Under the pieces are notes generated by a model. The model saw only the letters and a program-made list of their open reading frames with translations. It was not told the origin of the DNA and ran no database searches. From NCBI GenBank assembly GCA_900555035.1, contig USJX01000006.1, positions 1 to 60,931 on the forward strand: DNA of 60,931 nt, in the 5' to 3' direction. Within the stretch, counting starts at the first letter, position 1, and the number at the start of each line of letters is the position of its first letter. A program made the position numbers and the translations under genes. Positions 7,869 through 16,618 of this stretch are shown here, one piece after another. The stretch is from an uncultured Prevotella sp. GTDB lineage: Bacteria; Bacteroidota; Bacteroidia; Bacteroidales; Bacteroidaceae.

Positions 7869-10319
7869 CTATCCGATAATCGTATATTTTGCAAACTTCA
7901 GCAGAAGCTGCTTGGTGCCAGCGTGGGTAAATGCCACCGTTGCCTTGGCATTCTCGCCAGAGCCTTCAAGCTTCAAAACTTCACCAATGCCGAAACGCTG
8001 ATGCTCTATCTTGCATCCTTCTCGAAGAGAAGAAGAGGATGAAGATGCAGGCTTCAGTAAAGAAGAAGCAACTGACGAAGGCTTTGGTGATGCAGCAGAT
8101 ACAACTGATGCAGGCTTCAATGATGAAGATGCAGCTGATGCAGATGGCTTCGGCTTCGGCGATGTGTAGGATGGCTTTGCATCTGCCTTAAACTGTGATG
8201 ACACAGACTTCGAATCCCATGGCATTCTTCCGCCATAACCGCCTTCTGAACCATAAGAACCTCTGCCGGTACTTCTATCTGAACCATAGGTACTTCTATC
8301 TGAACCATAGGAACTTCTTCTCCCAAAACCACCAAATGATGATCTTGATGGCATTCCCTCGCCCTCTATCAACTCTGGATTAATCTCTTCTATGAAACGG
8401 CTCGGATTGTCAAACTCCATTTTACCATATCTGAATCGGTTTTGCGCATTCGTCAGGATGCAATGCTTCTCGGCACGGGTTATCGCCACATACAGCAGGC
8501 GGCGCTCCTCCTCCAGCTCCCTCACAGTGGTAGCCGCAATCGGACTCGGGAAGATATTCTCCTCCAAACCCACCACGAAAACCGTGGCAAACTCCAGGCC
8601 CTTCGCCGCATGAACCGTCATCAGCGAAACCCTCGGCTCATCCTTCTCGCCATCACTGTCGGCATCCGTCAGCAACGCAACATCCTGCAGGAAATCCGTC
8701 AGGAAGGTTTCATCCATCCTGCCCTCCTCCTGGCGCTCAGCCACAAAGGTCTGCATACCGCTCAGAAACTCCTCCAAGTTCTCCTGTCGCGCCAGGTCGT
8801 CGGCATCCTTGCCCTGCATGATATCCTCGCTGATTCTCGCCTCCTTGATGATGGCATCGCCCAGGTCATAGACATTCAGGGTATGCGAACGGTCGATGAA
8901 CGAACTGATCAGCAGGCGGAAATTCTCCAACTTCGTCAAGGTTCCCTTGTTCACATTCAGGCCGTAATGCGCCGCCTCGCCTATCACATCCCAGATGCTC
9001 ACCTGGTTATCGTGGGCGCAGGCAGCCACCTTTGCCACCGTGGTAGCACCGATGCCGCGAGCCGGATAATTGATGATTCGCTTAATCGCCTCCTCATCAT
9101 CCGGGTTCGCCACCAGTCGGAAATAAGCGATAATATCCTTTATTTCCTTGCGCTGGTAGAAACTCAGTCCGCCGTAGATGCGGTAAGGAATACCCTGTCT
9201 TCTGAACTCCTCCTCGAAGCTTCGGCTCTGGGCATTGGTGCGGTAGAGGATGGCAAAATCATCATATCCGCAATCGTCCTGACGCTTGATGCGCTTGATA
9301 TCCTTCGCCACAATCAGCGCCTCCTCCTTGTCGCTGTAGGCAGGCTTATACTGAATCTTCTCGCCCTCGTCATTCCGGCTGAACACCTCCTTAGGTATCT
9401 GGTTGCGGTTGTGGTGAATCAGGCTGTTGGCTGCCTCCACGATGGTCTGCGTACTACGGTAGTTCTGCTCCAGCTTGAAGAGTCGGGTACCCGGCAACTG
9501 GCGCTGATAGTTCAGAATATTGTCAATGTTGGCACCACGGAAACTGTAGATGCTCTGCGAGTCATCGCCCACGGCACACACACGCAGCTTTTCCCTGCAC
9601 AGCTGCATCACAATCGACATCTGCACATGGTTGGTATCCTGATACTCATCCACCAGAATATAGTCAAACCTCTCGGCATACTTGCGTCTCACCTCCTCAT
9701 GGTCTCTGAAAAGCTGGAAGGTAAGCACCAGCAGGTCGTCGAAATCCATGGCGTTCGCCTGCTTGCATCGCTGCACATACTCCTTATATACCTCGCCCAT
9801 CTTCTGCATGTTGTTGCGCTTGTTCTGCATAAAGATGTCGGCATCCGCCTCGTAGGCCTCCGCGCTCATCAGGTTGTTCTTCGCCATCGAAATCTTGGCG
9901 TGTACGGCAGCCGGCTTGTAAATTTTCTCATCCAGTCCCTTCTCCTTCACTATCGCCTTGAGCAGCGAGCGGGAGTCGGTTTCATCATAAATGGTAAAAT
10001 TACTGTTGAAGCCGATATGCTCCGCCTCGGCACGCAGGATGCGCGAAAAGATGCTGTGGAAGGTACCCATATAGAGATGCTGCGCCAGGTCGTTGCCCAC
10101 CAGTTTTCCTATTCGCTCCTTCATCTCCCTAGCCGCCTTGTTGGTAAAGGTAAGCGCCATAATGCTCCAAGGCTTCATGCCCTGCTGCAACAGGTAGGCT
10201 ATCTTATAAGTAAGCACACGCGTCTTTCCTGAACCTGCACCGGCTATCACCAGCGAAGGTCCATCTATATAACTCACAGCCTGTTGCTGCGCTTCGTTCA
10301 AGTCTTTCAGTAAATCCAT
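7869..10319 (-). CDS. pcrA: ATP-dependent DNA helicase, UvrD/PcrA family
   Basis: A 3'-5' superfamily 1A helicase used in nucleotide excision repair and replication-conflict resolution. All motifs are present in order: Q motif LNEAQQQAV (8-16), Walker A AGAGSGKT (about 27-34), DEYQDTNHVQ (motif II), GDDSQSIYSFRGA (III), QNYRS (IV), SLMTVHAAKGLEF (V) and ERRLLYVAITRAEK (VI). The 816-aa length exceeds PcrA's usual ~730 because of a Ser/Gly/Tyr-rich tail (about 655-760) with repeats of YGSDRST and SSLKPAS, followed by a C-terminal ~45-aa Tudor-like fold (KIEHQRFGIGEVLKLEG...) that in PcrA binds RNA polymerase. It is last in a probable ompA-mtgA-pcrA run, 73 bp after mtgA. Confidence 0.95.
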   Translation of the reverse strand: MDLLKDLNEAQQQAVSYIDGPSLVIAGAGSGKTRVLTYKIAYLLQQGMKPWSIMALTFTNKAAREMKERIGKLVGNDLAQHLYMGTFHSIFSRILRAEAEHIGFNSNFTIYDETDSRSLLKAIVKEKGLDEKIYKPAAVHAKISMAKNNLMSAEAYEADADIFMQNKRNNMQKMGEVYKEYVQRCKQANAMDFDDLLVLTFQLFRDHEEVRRKYAERFDYILVDEYQDTNHVQMSIVMQLCREKLRVCAVGDDSQSIYSFRGANIDNILNYQRQLPGTRLFKLEQNYRSTQTIVEAANSLIHHNRNQIPKEVFSRNDEGEKIQYKPAYSDKEEALIVAKDIKRIKRQDDCGYDDFAILYRTNAQSRSFEEEFRRQGIPYRIYGGLSFYQRKEIKDIIAYFRLVANPDDEEAIKRIINYPARGIGATTVAKVAACAHDNQVSIWDVIGEAAHYGLNVNKGTLTKLENFRLLISSFIDRSHTLNVYDLGDAIIKEARISEDIMQGKDADDLARQENLEEFLSGMQTFVAERQEEGRMDETFLTDFLQDVALLTDADSDGEKDEPRVSLMTVHAAKGLEFATVFVVGLEENIFPSPIAATTVRELEEERRLLYVAITRAEKHCILTNAQNRFRYGKMEFDNPSRFIEEINPELIEGEGMPSRSSFGGFGRRSSYGSDRSTYGSDRSTGRGSYGSEGGYGGRMPWDSKSVSSQFKADAKPSYTSPKPKPSASAASSSLKPASVVSAASPKPSSVASSLLKPASSSSSSLREGCKIEHQRFGIGEVLKLEGSGENAKATVAFTHAGTKQLLLKFAKYTIIG

Positions 10320-10375
10320 GAATCAATATTTGAGGCAAAAAACTATTTTAAGCTCACCCCCTAATTATAAATTAT

Positions 10376-10396
10376 TAATCATTAATCACTAATCAC
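10376..10396. repeat. Heptamer tandem repeat spanning the mtgA stop
   Basis: On the plus strand TTAATCAT (one variant copy) and two exact TAATCAC heptamers follow one another. The TGA stop of mtgA (10393-10395) lies inside the last copy, so the gene end itself has been duplicated into the intergenic DNA. Confidence 0.7.
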
Positions 10397-11127
10397 TTCC
10401 CCCTATATCCTCCCACGGCGGTGCTTGGGTCGTAATCCTCGCCCTCACGAGGGAATGAAGGGATGAACTTCATCTGATGTTCTATCTGTCGCTGGCGTCT
10501 CTTCATATAGGCACCGGGATGCAGCGAACTGAACTTGCGGGGATTAGGCAGCGTAGCAGCTATCAGGGCACATTCGCCACGAAACAGATCCTGCGCCTTC
10601 TTGTCGAAATGATACTCTGCCACGGCATCCACACCATAGATGCCAGGTCCCATCTCAATGCTGTTGAGATAAACCTCCATGATGCGCTGCTTGCTCCACA
10701 TCATTTCGATGAGAAAGGTAAAATACACCTCAAAGCCTTTACGGGTCCACGAACGGCCCGGCCAGAGAAACACATTCTTTGCCGTCTGCTGACTGATGGT
10801 ACTGGCACCATGCACCTTGCCGCCACGGGCGTTGTTCTTCGCCGCATGCTCAATGGCATCAAAGTCGAAACCATGATGCTTCAGGAAGCGGGCATCCTCG
10901 CTCGCCATCACCGCCACAGGCATGTGGGGAGAGATTTCTTCCATCGGCACCCAATGATGATGCAGGGTAATGCTCTCGCCATCAGCTACTTGTTGAAAAC
11001 AGCGGATGATCATCAGCGGGGTGAGATACACCGGAATGAAACGATAGGCCACTACAGCAAGAATGGTGGTACTGAAAAACAGTACCACCACCCATCTAAT
11101 TATATTTCTTATCTTTTTCAACACCAT
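10393..11127 (-). CDS. mtgA: Monofunctional peptidoglycan glycosyltransferase
   Basis: MtgA polymerises lipid II into glycan strands at the outer face of the cytoplasmic membrane without transpeptidase activity. The 244-aa protein has one N-terminal membrane helix (about 12-32) and the five GT51 motifs, including ASEDARFLKHHGFDF with the catalytic Glu, GASTISQQTAKN, RKGFEVYFTFLIE, KQRIMEVYLNSIEMGPGIYG and the A-EYHF segment. No penicillin-binding domain follows, and the length matches monofunctional enzymes. It lies 34 bp after the OmpA-like gene, so both may be expressed together as envelope functions. Confidence 0.95.
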   Translation of the reverse strand: MVLKKIRNIIRWVVVLFFSTTILAVVAYRFIPVYLTPLMIIRCFQQVADGESITLHHHWVPMEEISPHMPVAVMASEDARFLKHHGFDFDAIEHAAKNNARGGKVHGASTISQQTAKNVFLWPGRSWTRKGFEVYFTFLIEMMWSKQRIMEVYLNSIEMGPGIYGVDAVAEYHFDKKAQDLFRGECALIAATLPNPRKFSSLHPGAYMKRRQRQIEHQMKFIPSFPREGEDYDPSTAVGGYRGK

Positions 11128-11161
11128 AGATTGAAAAACAAAATTTTAAAGTCTATTAATC

Positions 11162-11857
11162 TTACTTCAAAGTACCATTGTTGGCAGCGTTCACCATAGC
11201 CTGGCTAGCATAGAGATAAACCTCTACACGGCGGTTCTGGGCACATGCAGCCTTGGTATCAACCACTGGGTTAGAAGAACCCAAGCCCTGTACGTTCTTT
11301 ACCTGACTAGCCTTTACTCCGCAAGAAGACAGATAGTTATATACCGCATTAGCACGGTTCTGGCTCAAAGGCACGTTCACAGCGTCAGAACCGGTAGCAT
11401 CTGTGTAACCCTGGATAGAAACCTCGCAGTCGCTGTTGTTCTTCAGCACCTGAGCAAACTTAGCCAAATCGTTCTTGGCATTGGCATTGAGTGTAGAACC
11501 GTTCAAAGGAAAGAGGATACCAGAATCGAAGGTCACCTTTACGGCAGCCAAACCATTGGCATCTGTTACTGTGCTTACCTGTGCATTCTTAACGGCCGCA
11601 GCCTCAGCCTTTACCTTATCCATGTGCTTTCCAATCAAGTTACCCGCAGTACCACCCACGGCAGCGCCGATGGCAGCACCCACTGCAGCACCAGTACCAC
11701 GATGGCTATTGTTCAGCAAACCACCAACGAGAGCACCCAAAGCAGCACCAGAACCAGCACCTACGGCAGTACCCGTCTGCTGATTGGTTCCACAACTACC
11801 AAGAACGAGCAGCATAGAGAGCGCTGCTGCAGTTAAATTCATCTTTTTCATTTTCAA
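11162..11857 (-). CDS. OmpA-family lipoprotein with glycine zipper
   Basis: A 231-aa outer-membrane lipoprotein that likely tethers the outer membrane to peptidoglycan. The signal ends SMLLVLGSC with the lipobox Cys at residue 23. A glycine-zipper region follows (about 30-80, with AVGAGSGAALGALVGG and GAAVGAAIGAAVGGTAG). The C-terminal OmpA domain (about 110-220) has the peptidoglycan-binding signature GYTDATGSDAVN, LSQNRANAVYNYL and the closing NRRVEVYLY. This layout resembles YiaD-type proteins. The promoter at 11908-11915 drives it and probably mtgA and pcrA behind it. The A/G-rich zipper is also rich in direct codon repeats. Confidence 0.92.
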   Translation of the reverse strand: MKMKKMNLTAAALSMLLVLGSCGTNQQTGTAVGAGSGAALGALVGGLLNNSHRGTGAAVGAAIGAAVGGTAGNLIGKHMDKVKAEAAAVKNAQVSTVTDANGLAAVKVTFDSGILFPLNGSTLNANAKNDLAKFAQVLKNNSDCEVSIQGYTDATGSDAVNVPLSQNRANAVYNYLSSCGVKASQVKNVQGLGSSNPVVDTKAACAQNRRVEVYLYASQAMVNAANNGTLK

Positions 11858-11907
11858 ATTCTCCTATAATTATGTTATAATTCTTCAATATTTCTATAAT
11901 TTGGGTG

Positions 11908-11915
11908 CAAAGATA
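11908..11915 (-). promoter_or_regulatory. -7 box of the ompA-like gene
   Basis: Minus-strand TATCTTTG (TAnnTTTG), about 50 bases upstream of the ATG at 11857. It diverges from the proS box at 11959. Confidence 0.7.
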
Positions 11916-11958
11916 CTTCTTTTTTCCCCAAAATGGATAGATTTCTAATATTTTTTTG

Positions 11959-11966
11959 TAATTTTG
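11959..11966 (+). promoter_or_regulatory. -7 box for proS; long leader follows
   Basis: TAATTTTG matches TAnnTTTG. If used, proS has a leader of about 185 nt (11973-12157). That leader holds short inverted segments such as TTTCCACATAGGAAA and AGGCTaagaccAGCCT, but I see no T-box or known riboswitch. The 300-bp stretch 11858-12157 has no ORF. Confidence 0.55.
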
Positions 11967-12157
11967 CATGCAAATTTACATGTATTTGCTGAATAGAGGC
12001 AGGGAAAACGCCTATTTCCACATAGGAAATCCCCTAAAACCCCCTTTCAGGAGGCTAAGACCAGCCTTTTTCTCAAGGCTGCCCCATCTCCGCCCCACGG
12101 CGCTATACATTATTATATATACAAGAGAAAATATAAAATAAAAAATATAATTAGGAT

Positions 12158-13639
12158 ATGGCTAAAGAACTTAAGAATTTGACCAAGCGCGCTGATAACT
12201 ACAGCCAGTGGTACAACGACTTGGTAGTGAAGGCTGACCTCGCTGAGCTCTCGCCAGTTCGTGGATGTATGATCATCAAACCATACGGCTACGCTATCTG
12301 GGAGAAGATGCAGCAGCAGCTCGACAAGATGTTTAAGCAGACAGGTGTACAGAACGCATACTTCCCACTCCTCATCCCGAAGAGCTTCTTCTCTCGCGAG
12401 GCTGAGCACGTGGCTGGTTTCGCCAAGGAGTGTGCCGTGGTTACCCACTATCGCCTGCGCTCTACAGAAGATGGCACCGAGGTGGAGGTTGATCCAAACG
12501 CAAAGCTCGATGAGGAGCTCATCATCCGCCCTACTTCAGAGACCATCATCTGGAACACCTACAAGAACTGGATTCATTCTTGGCGCGACCTCCCTATCCT
12601 CTGCAACCAGTGGTGTAACGTGATGCGTTGGGAGATGCGTACCCGTCCATTCCTCCGTACTTCTGAGTTCCTCTGGCAGGAGGGTCATACTGCTCATGCT
12701 ACCAAGGAAGAGGCTGAAGCAAAGGCTCAGGAGATGCTGAAGGTATATGCTGAATTCGCAGAGAAGTATATGGGTGTGCCTGTATTGCAGGGTGTGAAGA
12801 GTGAGACAGAGCGCTTCGCCGGTGCTCTCAACACGTATACCATCGAGGCGATGATGCAGGATGGCAAGGCACTGCAGAGCGGAACTTCCCACTTCCTGGG
12901 TCAGAACTTCGCCAAGAGCTTCGATGTTACCTATCTGAATAAGGAGAACAAGCCTGAGTACGTTTGGGCTACTTCATGGGGTGTTTCAACCCGACTGATG
13001 GGTGCCCTCATCATGGTTCACAGCGATGACAACGGATTGGTATTGCCTCCTAAGTTGGCTCCTATCCAGGTGGTTATCATTCCTATCAACAAGGGCGACG
13101 AGCAGTTGGCTCAGATCACAGCCAAGTTGCAGCCTGTCATCGACCAGCTCCGCGAGTTGGGCATCAGCGTGAAGTATGATGACAACACAGCCAAGCGTCC
13201 TGGCTTCAAGTTTGCTGACTACGAGTTGAAGGGTGTACCTGTTCGTCTCGCCATGGGTGGCCGTGACTTGGAGAACAACACCATCGAGATCATGCGTCGT
13301 GATACTTTGGAGAAGGAGAACGTAAGCTTCGACGGCATCGTAGAGCGCGTAAAGGATATGCTGGAAGACATCCAGAAGAACATCTTCGAAAAAGCCCGTG
13401 CTTATCGTGATGCTCACGTATATGAGTGCAACAACTACGAGGAGTTCAAGGAGCGCGTAAAGGATGGCGGTTTCTTCCTCTGTCACTGGGACGGTACAGC
13501 CGAGACCGAGGCAAAGATCAAGGAGGAGACACAGGCAACTATCCGTTGCGTGCCATTCGCTTACGAGCAGACTCCTGGTGTAGATATGGTTAGCGGCAAG
13601 CCAGCCGTGGCCCGTGTCATCATCGCAAGGAGTTATTAA
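12158..13639 (+). CDS. proS: Prolyl-tRNA synthetase (archaeal/eukaryal-type)
   Basis: Charges tRNA-Pro with proline in the cytoplasm. At 493 aa it lacks the ~180-aa editing insertion of the E. coli-type enzyme and matches the shorter type-3 ProS found in many Bacteroidota. Class II motifs are visible: motif 1 region near GYAIWEKMQQQLDKMF, motif 2 with RPTSETIIWNTYKNW then MRWEMRTRPFLRTSEFLWQE (20 residues, about 160-179), and motif 3 near TSWGVSTRLMGALIM. The C-terminal anticodon-binding domain and the ProS-specific tail (IRCVPF... ending ARVIIARSY) are complete. Confidence 0.97.
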   Translation: MAKELKNLTKRADNYSQWYNDLVVKADLAELSPVRGCMIIKPYGYAIWEKMQQQLDKMFKQTGVQNAYFPLLIPKSFFSREAEHVAGFAKECAVVTHYRLRSTEDGTEVEVDPNAKLDEELIIRPTSETIIWNTYKNWIHSWRDLPILCNQWCNVMRWEMRTRPFLRTSEFLWQEGHTAHATKEEAEAKAQEMLKVYAEFAEKYMGVPVLQGVKSETERFAGALNTYTIEAMMQDGKALQSGTSHFLGQNFAKSFDVTYLNKENKPEYVWATSWGVSTRLMGALIMVHSDDNGLVLPPKLAPIQVVIIPINKGDEQLAQITAKLQPVIDQLRELGISVKYDDNTAKRPGFKFADYELKGVPVRLAMGGRDLENNTIEIMRRDTLEKENVSFDGIVERVKDMLEDIQKNIFEKARAYRDAHVYECNNYEEFKERVKDGGFFLCHWDGTAETEAKIKEETQATIRCVPFAYEQTPGVDMVSGKPAVARVIIARSY

Positions 13640-13705
13640 TAATAAGAGATTTTTTAAGTAGTAATAAAAGGTTTTTTACCGGAAACCTACCGGTTATTTG
13701 AAGAA

Positions 13706-14173
13706 ATGAAGCAGCTGGTGCGATACATATTATTAATTATATCCATGGTCTTGATAGGTCATGGCGACGTATCGGCTGCTTCTAATTTTACTGATTTTAC
13801 AGTTTTAAAGGATTCTTATACCGCTGCAGATGTTCAGAAAGATGCACAGTACGCTTCCGGAGCCCTTCCTAAAAAGGATGGCTTGGCGAAGATAGAGCAT
13901 CACGACCAGCAGCAGGAAGCCCAGTTGGAGAATGCTTCCTCTCAGGCCTACCAGGCATGCAGTCAGCGGCCTCAGCGTTTATTGCCTTGTGGCAATATGC
14001 ATGGTGGCAACCAGGCAGCAAGTAGATTGCTTTTACATAGAATCCGTTTATTATCAACCCTTTTATCTGCCCTATATGGTGGTATGGAGCCTATCCGTCA
14101 GGAATCCGCCCCTATCCACTTTGATGTCGCCAGCAAATATTATGTCATTTGCCTGCGGCGTCTCCTTTGTTAG
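13706..14173 (+). CDS. Small secreted hypothetical protein
   Basis: A 155-aa frame 66 bp after proS. It starts with a plausible signal peptide (MKQLVRYILLIISMVLIGHG then DVSAA) and a polar, Gln-rich middle (HHDQQQEAQLENASSQ). The end, FHFDV-like IHFDVASKYYVICLRRLLC, resembles a tail I associate with small Bacteroidales exported proteins that end in YYV..LRRLLC. No catalytic motif is seen. Other frames over 13930-14190 are also open and hydrophobic, which raised a frameshift suspicion, but the recognised tail argues for an intact gene. Function unknown. Confidence 0.55.
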   Translation: MKQLVRYILLIISMVLIGHGDVSAASNFTDFTVLKDSYTAADVQKDAQYASGALPKKDGLAKIEHHDQQQEAQLENASSQAYQACSQRPQRLLPCGNMHGGNQAASRLLLHRIRLLSTLLSALYGGMEPIRQESAPIHFDVASKYYVICLRRLLC

Positions 14174-14385
14174 TTTCCTTTTTTAATTTTATTGACGATT
14201 ATATATATCGTATATCCATCTGGTATCTGGTATCTGTTATTTGATATCTGCTGATAGATATGCGGTAAGGAATCGTACACCCCTACATCAAGTCAGCGGG
14301 ATTCTTCCACCCCCCTGATTATCAAAAAAAAAACAGTTCGATTATATATACAAGATAATTTAAAATTAGAAAAGGAAACATTATT

Positions 14386-14778
14386 ATGGCAAAGATAAAT
14401 CATTTGGAAATGACAGAGAATTTGATGGCCCTTAACGATATCGAGGTAAAGAAGGGTTTCATGAGTTGGAGCATCAAGCTTATTTACAAGCCAACCAACA
14501 GTGTGCTGAAGGTAAAGGAGCAGGAATATACCGTAGAGGATGGCAAGAAGTTGGCCAGCATCCTCTCTTCTGCCCCTGAGAACGTAGAGGCAGCCATCAG
14601 CAAGTTCCCGGTTTCTGCGGTAGGAATGGGCAACATGAAGCTGGAGGCATGCATCTCGCAGGATGGCCAATTTGTAGCTGCCCAGCTCTTGAGCTTCAAG
14701 GATTTCAGCTACCAGCCAGTAACCGAGATGAAGGTATATACCGGCAAGACAGCCGAGGCTTTCGTCAAACTGTTCTAA
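14386..14778 (+). CDS. Conserved hypothetical protein, 130 aa
   Basis: A cytoplasmic-looking 130-aa protein without signal or membrane segment. It begins MAKINHLEMTENLMALNDIE and is mixed alpha/beta with a repeated phrase style (VYTGKTAEAFVKLF at the end). Codon use matches neighbouring housekeeping genes and a strong terminator follows at 14849, so it is a real single-gene unit. I do not recognise its family. The 212-bp gap before it (14174-14385) holds TATCTG-type short repeats (14219-14255) and a 12-A run, with no clear -7 box. Confidence 0.72.
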   Translation: MAKINHLEMTENLMALNDIEVKKGFMSWSIKLIYKPTNSVLKVKEQEYTVEDGKKLASILSSAPENVEAAISKFPVSAVGMGNMKLEACISQDGQFVAAQLLSFKDFSYQPVTEMKVYTGKTAEAFVKLF

Positions 14779-14848
14779 AGATTGGTAAAATTAATGCACC
14801 AGCATCCAAAAAGCAGATAGATTCTCATGGATTGAAGAACAAAAAGAT

Positions 14849-14896
14849 AGGTCTAGTAACGCAGTGTTTCGCTGCATTACTAGACCTTACTTTTTA
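14849..14896. terminator. Long-stem bidirectional terminator
   Basis: AGGTCTAGTAACGCAG (14849-14864) pairs with CTGCATTACTAGACCT (14872-14887) with one mismatch, loop TGTTTCG, then a T-rich run. It separates the 130-aa gene from the convergent PurF-like gene. Confidence 0.88.
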
Positions 14897-14956
14897 TATT
14901 TAAAATCTATAAATCAATGTTTTACATCTATTAAAAGACTTACATCTGATTTCTTC

Positions 14957-16396
14957 TTAATCTGCATCAGCAAATTCATCCAATGTGTAGGCGCTGCTGC
15001 CATCAAAACAATGGGTGCAGACCTGGCACTTTGGCAAACCTATGGCTGCTACAAGCTGCTCGATGGTATTGAACTTCAATGTGGTTAAGCCCAACTGGCG
15101 GGCAATCTCATCCACCATCTTCTGATACTGAGGAGAACCAGTGGTGGCATACTTATCCAAATCCTTGTTGGCATCACCCTCAAACTTCTCGATGATGCGG
15201 CGCGTAATCAGCTCCATATCACTCTTGGAAGAAGTGAAGTTGATAAACGGACAGCCATATACCAATGGTGGACACGCTATGCGCATGTGGCACTCCTTCA
15301 AACCAGCCTGGTCGAAAAGCACCTTCACGTTGTCGCGAAGCTGGGTGCCCCGCACGATACTGTCGTCGCAGAACAATACTCGCTTGCCCTTCAGCATCGC
15401 CTTGTTAGGAATCAGCTTCATCTTGGCTACCAGTGAACGCATGCTCTGGTTGCTAGGAGTAAAGCTGCGAGGCCATGTAGGCGTGTATTTGGCAATGCAG
15501 CGCTGGTAAGGCACACCCTTGCCGGCAGCAAAACCCATCGCCATACCCGTGCCCGAATCAGGAATACCGCTGCAGCAATCCACCTCCACATCATCCGTCT
15601 TGGCAAGGTTGAAGCCGTTAGTGAAACGCGCCTCCTCCACATTCTTGCCCTCGTAGGTAGATGTAGGGAATCCGTAGTAAACCCAGAGGAAAGAGCAAAC
15701 CTGCATCTTCTTGTTGGCAGGACGAATCTGCTCCATGCCATCAGCTGTAATCTTCACGATTTCGCCCGGTCCCACCTCGTGTACGGTCTCGAAGTCGAGA
15801 TTAGGGAAGGATGTACTCTCGCTGCTCACGGCGTAGGCATCCGCCTTCTTGCCGATGATGAGAGGGGTACGTCCCCAACTGTCGCGCGCACAGATGATGC
15901 CATCCTCGGTGAGGATAGTCATGGTGCAGGAACCCTTGATGTGGTGGAATACGTTCTCGATGCCCTCGCGGAAGGTTTTGCCCTGAATGATGAGCAAAGC
16001 CACCAGCTCGGTGGGGTTGGTACTGCCTGAAGACATCTCTGCAAAGTGCATGTTCTTGTCTAGCAGGTACTGAGTAAGTTCATCCTTGTTTACAATCTTG
16101 GCTACGGTGCAGATGGCGAAACGGCCCAGGTGTGAGTTCATAATCAGTGGCTGCGCATCTGTATCGCTAATCACTCCGATACCCGATGTGGCGCCCTCAA
16201 ACTTGTTGAGCGTTGGTTCAAACTTCGTTCTGAAATAAGAACTTTCGAGGTTGTGAATAGAGCGCACGAAGCCCTTCTCACGACTGTAGGTTGCCAAACC
16301 GCCTCGGCGAGTGCCGAGATGTGAGTTGTAGTCGGTGCCGTAGAAAAGATCTGCGACACAACTTTGCTTGGAAATAGTTCCGAAAATGCCTCCCAT
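14957..16396 (-). CDS. Amidophosphoribosyltransferase-like protein lacking the N-terminal catalytic cysteine
   Basis: The 479-aa protein is PurF-like throughout: a class II glutamine-amidotransferase domain (about 1-230, with THLGTRRGG-like SHLGTRRGG, NSHLGRFAI and CARDSWGRTPL), then a phosphoribosyltransferase domain with the PRPP loop VLFCDDSIVRGTQ (about 346-358). Cysteines in YGCPFIN and CQVCTHCF fit iron-sulfur ligands known from Bacillus-type PurF. However, it starts MGGIFG where active PurF has Cys1 (CGIFG) as the glutaminase nucleophile. A stop codon seven codons upstream rules out an upstream start with a Cys. It may work with ammonia or have another role. I recall Bacteroides homologues with the same Gly, which would mean a conserved family. 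The start is fixed by the -7 box 39 bp upstream. Confidence 0.85.
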   Translation of the reverse strand: MGGIFGTISKQSCVADLFYGTDYNSHLGTRRGGLATYSREKGFVRSIHNLESSYFRTKFEPTLNKFEGATSGIGVISDTDAQPLIMNSHLGRFAICTVAKIVNKDELTQYLLDKNMHFAEMSSGSTNPTELVALLIIQGKTFREGIENVFHHIKGSCTMTILTEDGIICARDSWGRTPLIIGKKADAYAVSSESTSFPNLDFETVHEVGPGEIVKITADGMEQIRPANKKMQVCSFLWVYYGFPTSTYEGKNVEEARFTNGFNLAKTDDVEVDCCSGIPDSGTGMAMGFAAGKGVPYQRCIAKYTPTWPRSFTPSNQSMRSLVAKMKLIPNKAMLKGKRVLFCDDSIVRGTQLRDNVKVLFDQAGLKECHMRIACPPLVYGCPFINFTSSKSDMELITRRIIEKFEGDANKDLDKYATTGSPQYQKMVDEIARQLGLTTLKFNTIEQLVAAIGLPKCQVCTHCFDGSSAYTLDEFADAD

Positions 16397-16434
16397 AAGA
16401 GTATAATCCTTGTTTTATGTTTGAAATATGGGTG

Positions 16435-16442
16435 CAAAGTTA
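16435..16442 (-). promoter_or_regulatory. -7 box of the PurF-like gene
   Basis: Minus-strand TAACTTTG (TAnnTTTG), followed by GCACCC as in several promoters of this window, 39 bases before the ATG. Confidence 0.65.
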
Positions 16443-16581
16443 ATATAAATTCAGAAAATATGCAAAACTTTTTGCGTTTTTTCTATAAAAAGATGAAAAT
16501 GATTAACTCTTGCACCCATATTTTAAACTTCTATTGAGAACTTGCCATTATTATCTATCAACACGCCATATTGATCGTGTT

Positions 16582-16618
16582 TCTAAAACTGATATCGACA
16601 AGTCTCTAGAACTGATAT
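16582..16618. repeat. 14-bp duplication spanning the DUF3943 gene stop
   Basis: TCTAAAACTGATAT (16582-16595) and TCTAGAACTGATAT (16605-16618) are 23 bp apart. The second carries the TAG stop of the leftward gene ending at 16606; the first carries a copy of it just beyond the gene. Confidence 0.65.

Noticed and set aside
8442..10232. 596-aa ORF on the plus strand over pcrA
   Set aside because: It is the antisense of a clear helicase gene; its translation has no domain pattern.
13932..14186. Frameshift or second gene within the small secreted ORF region
   Set aside because: The hydrophobic alternative frame is real as an ORF, but the 155-aa frame has a good signal peptide and a recognisable tail, so no frameshift is needed.
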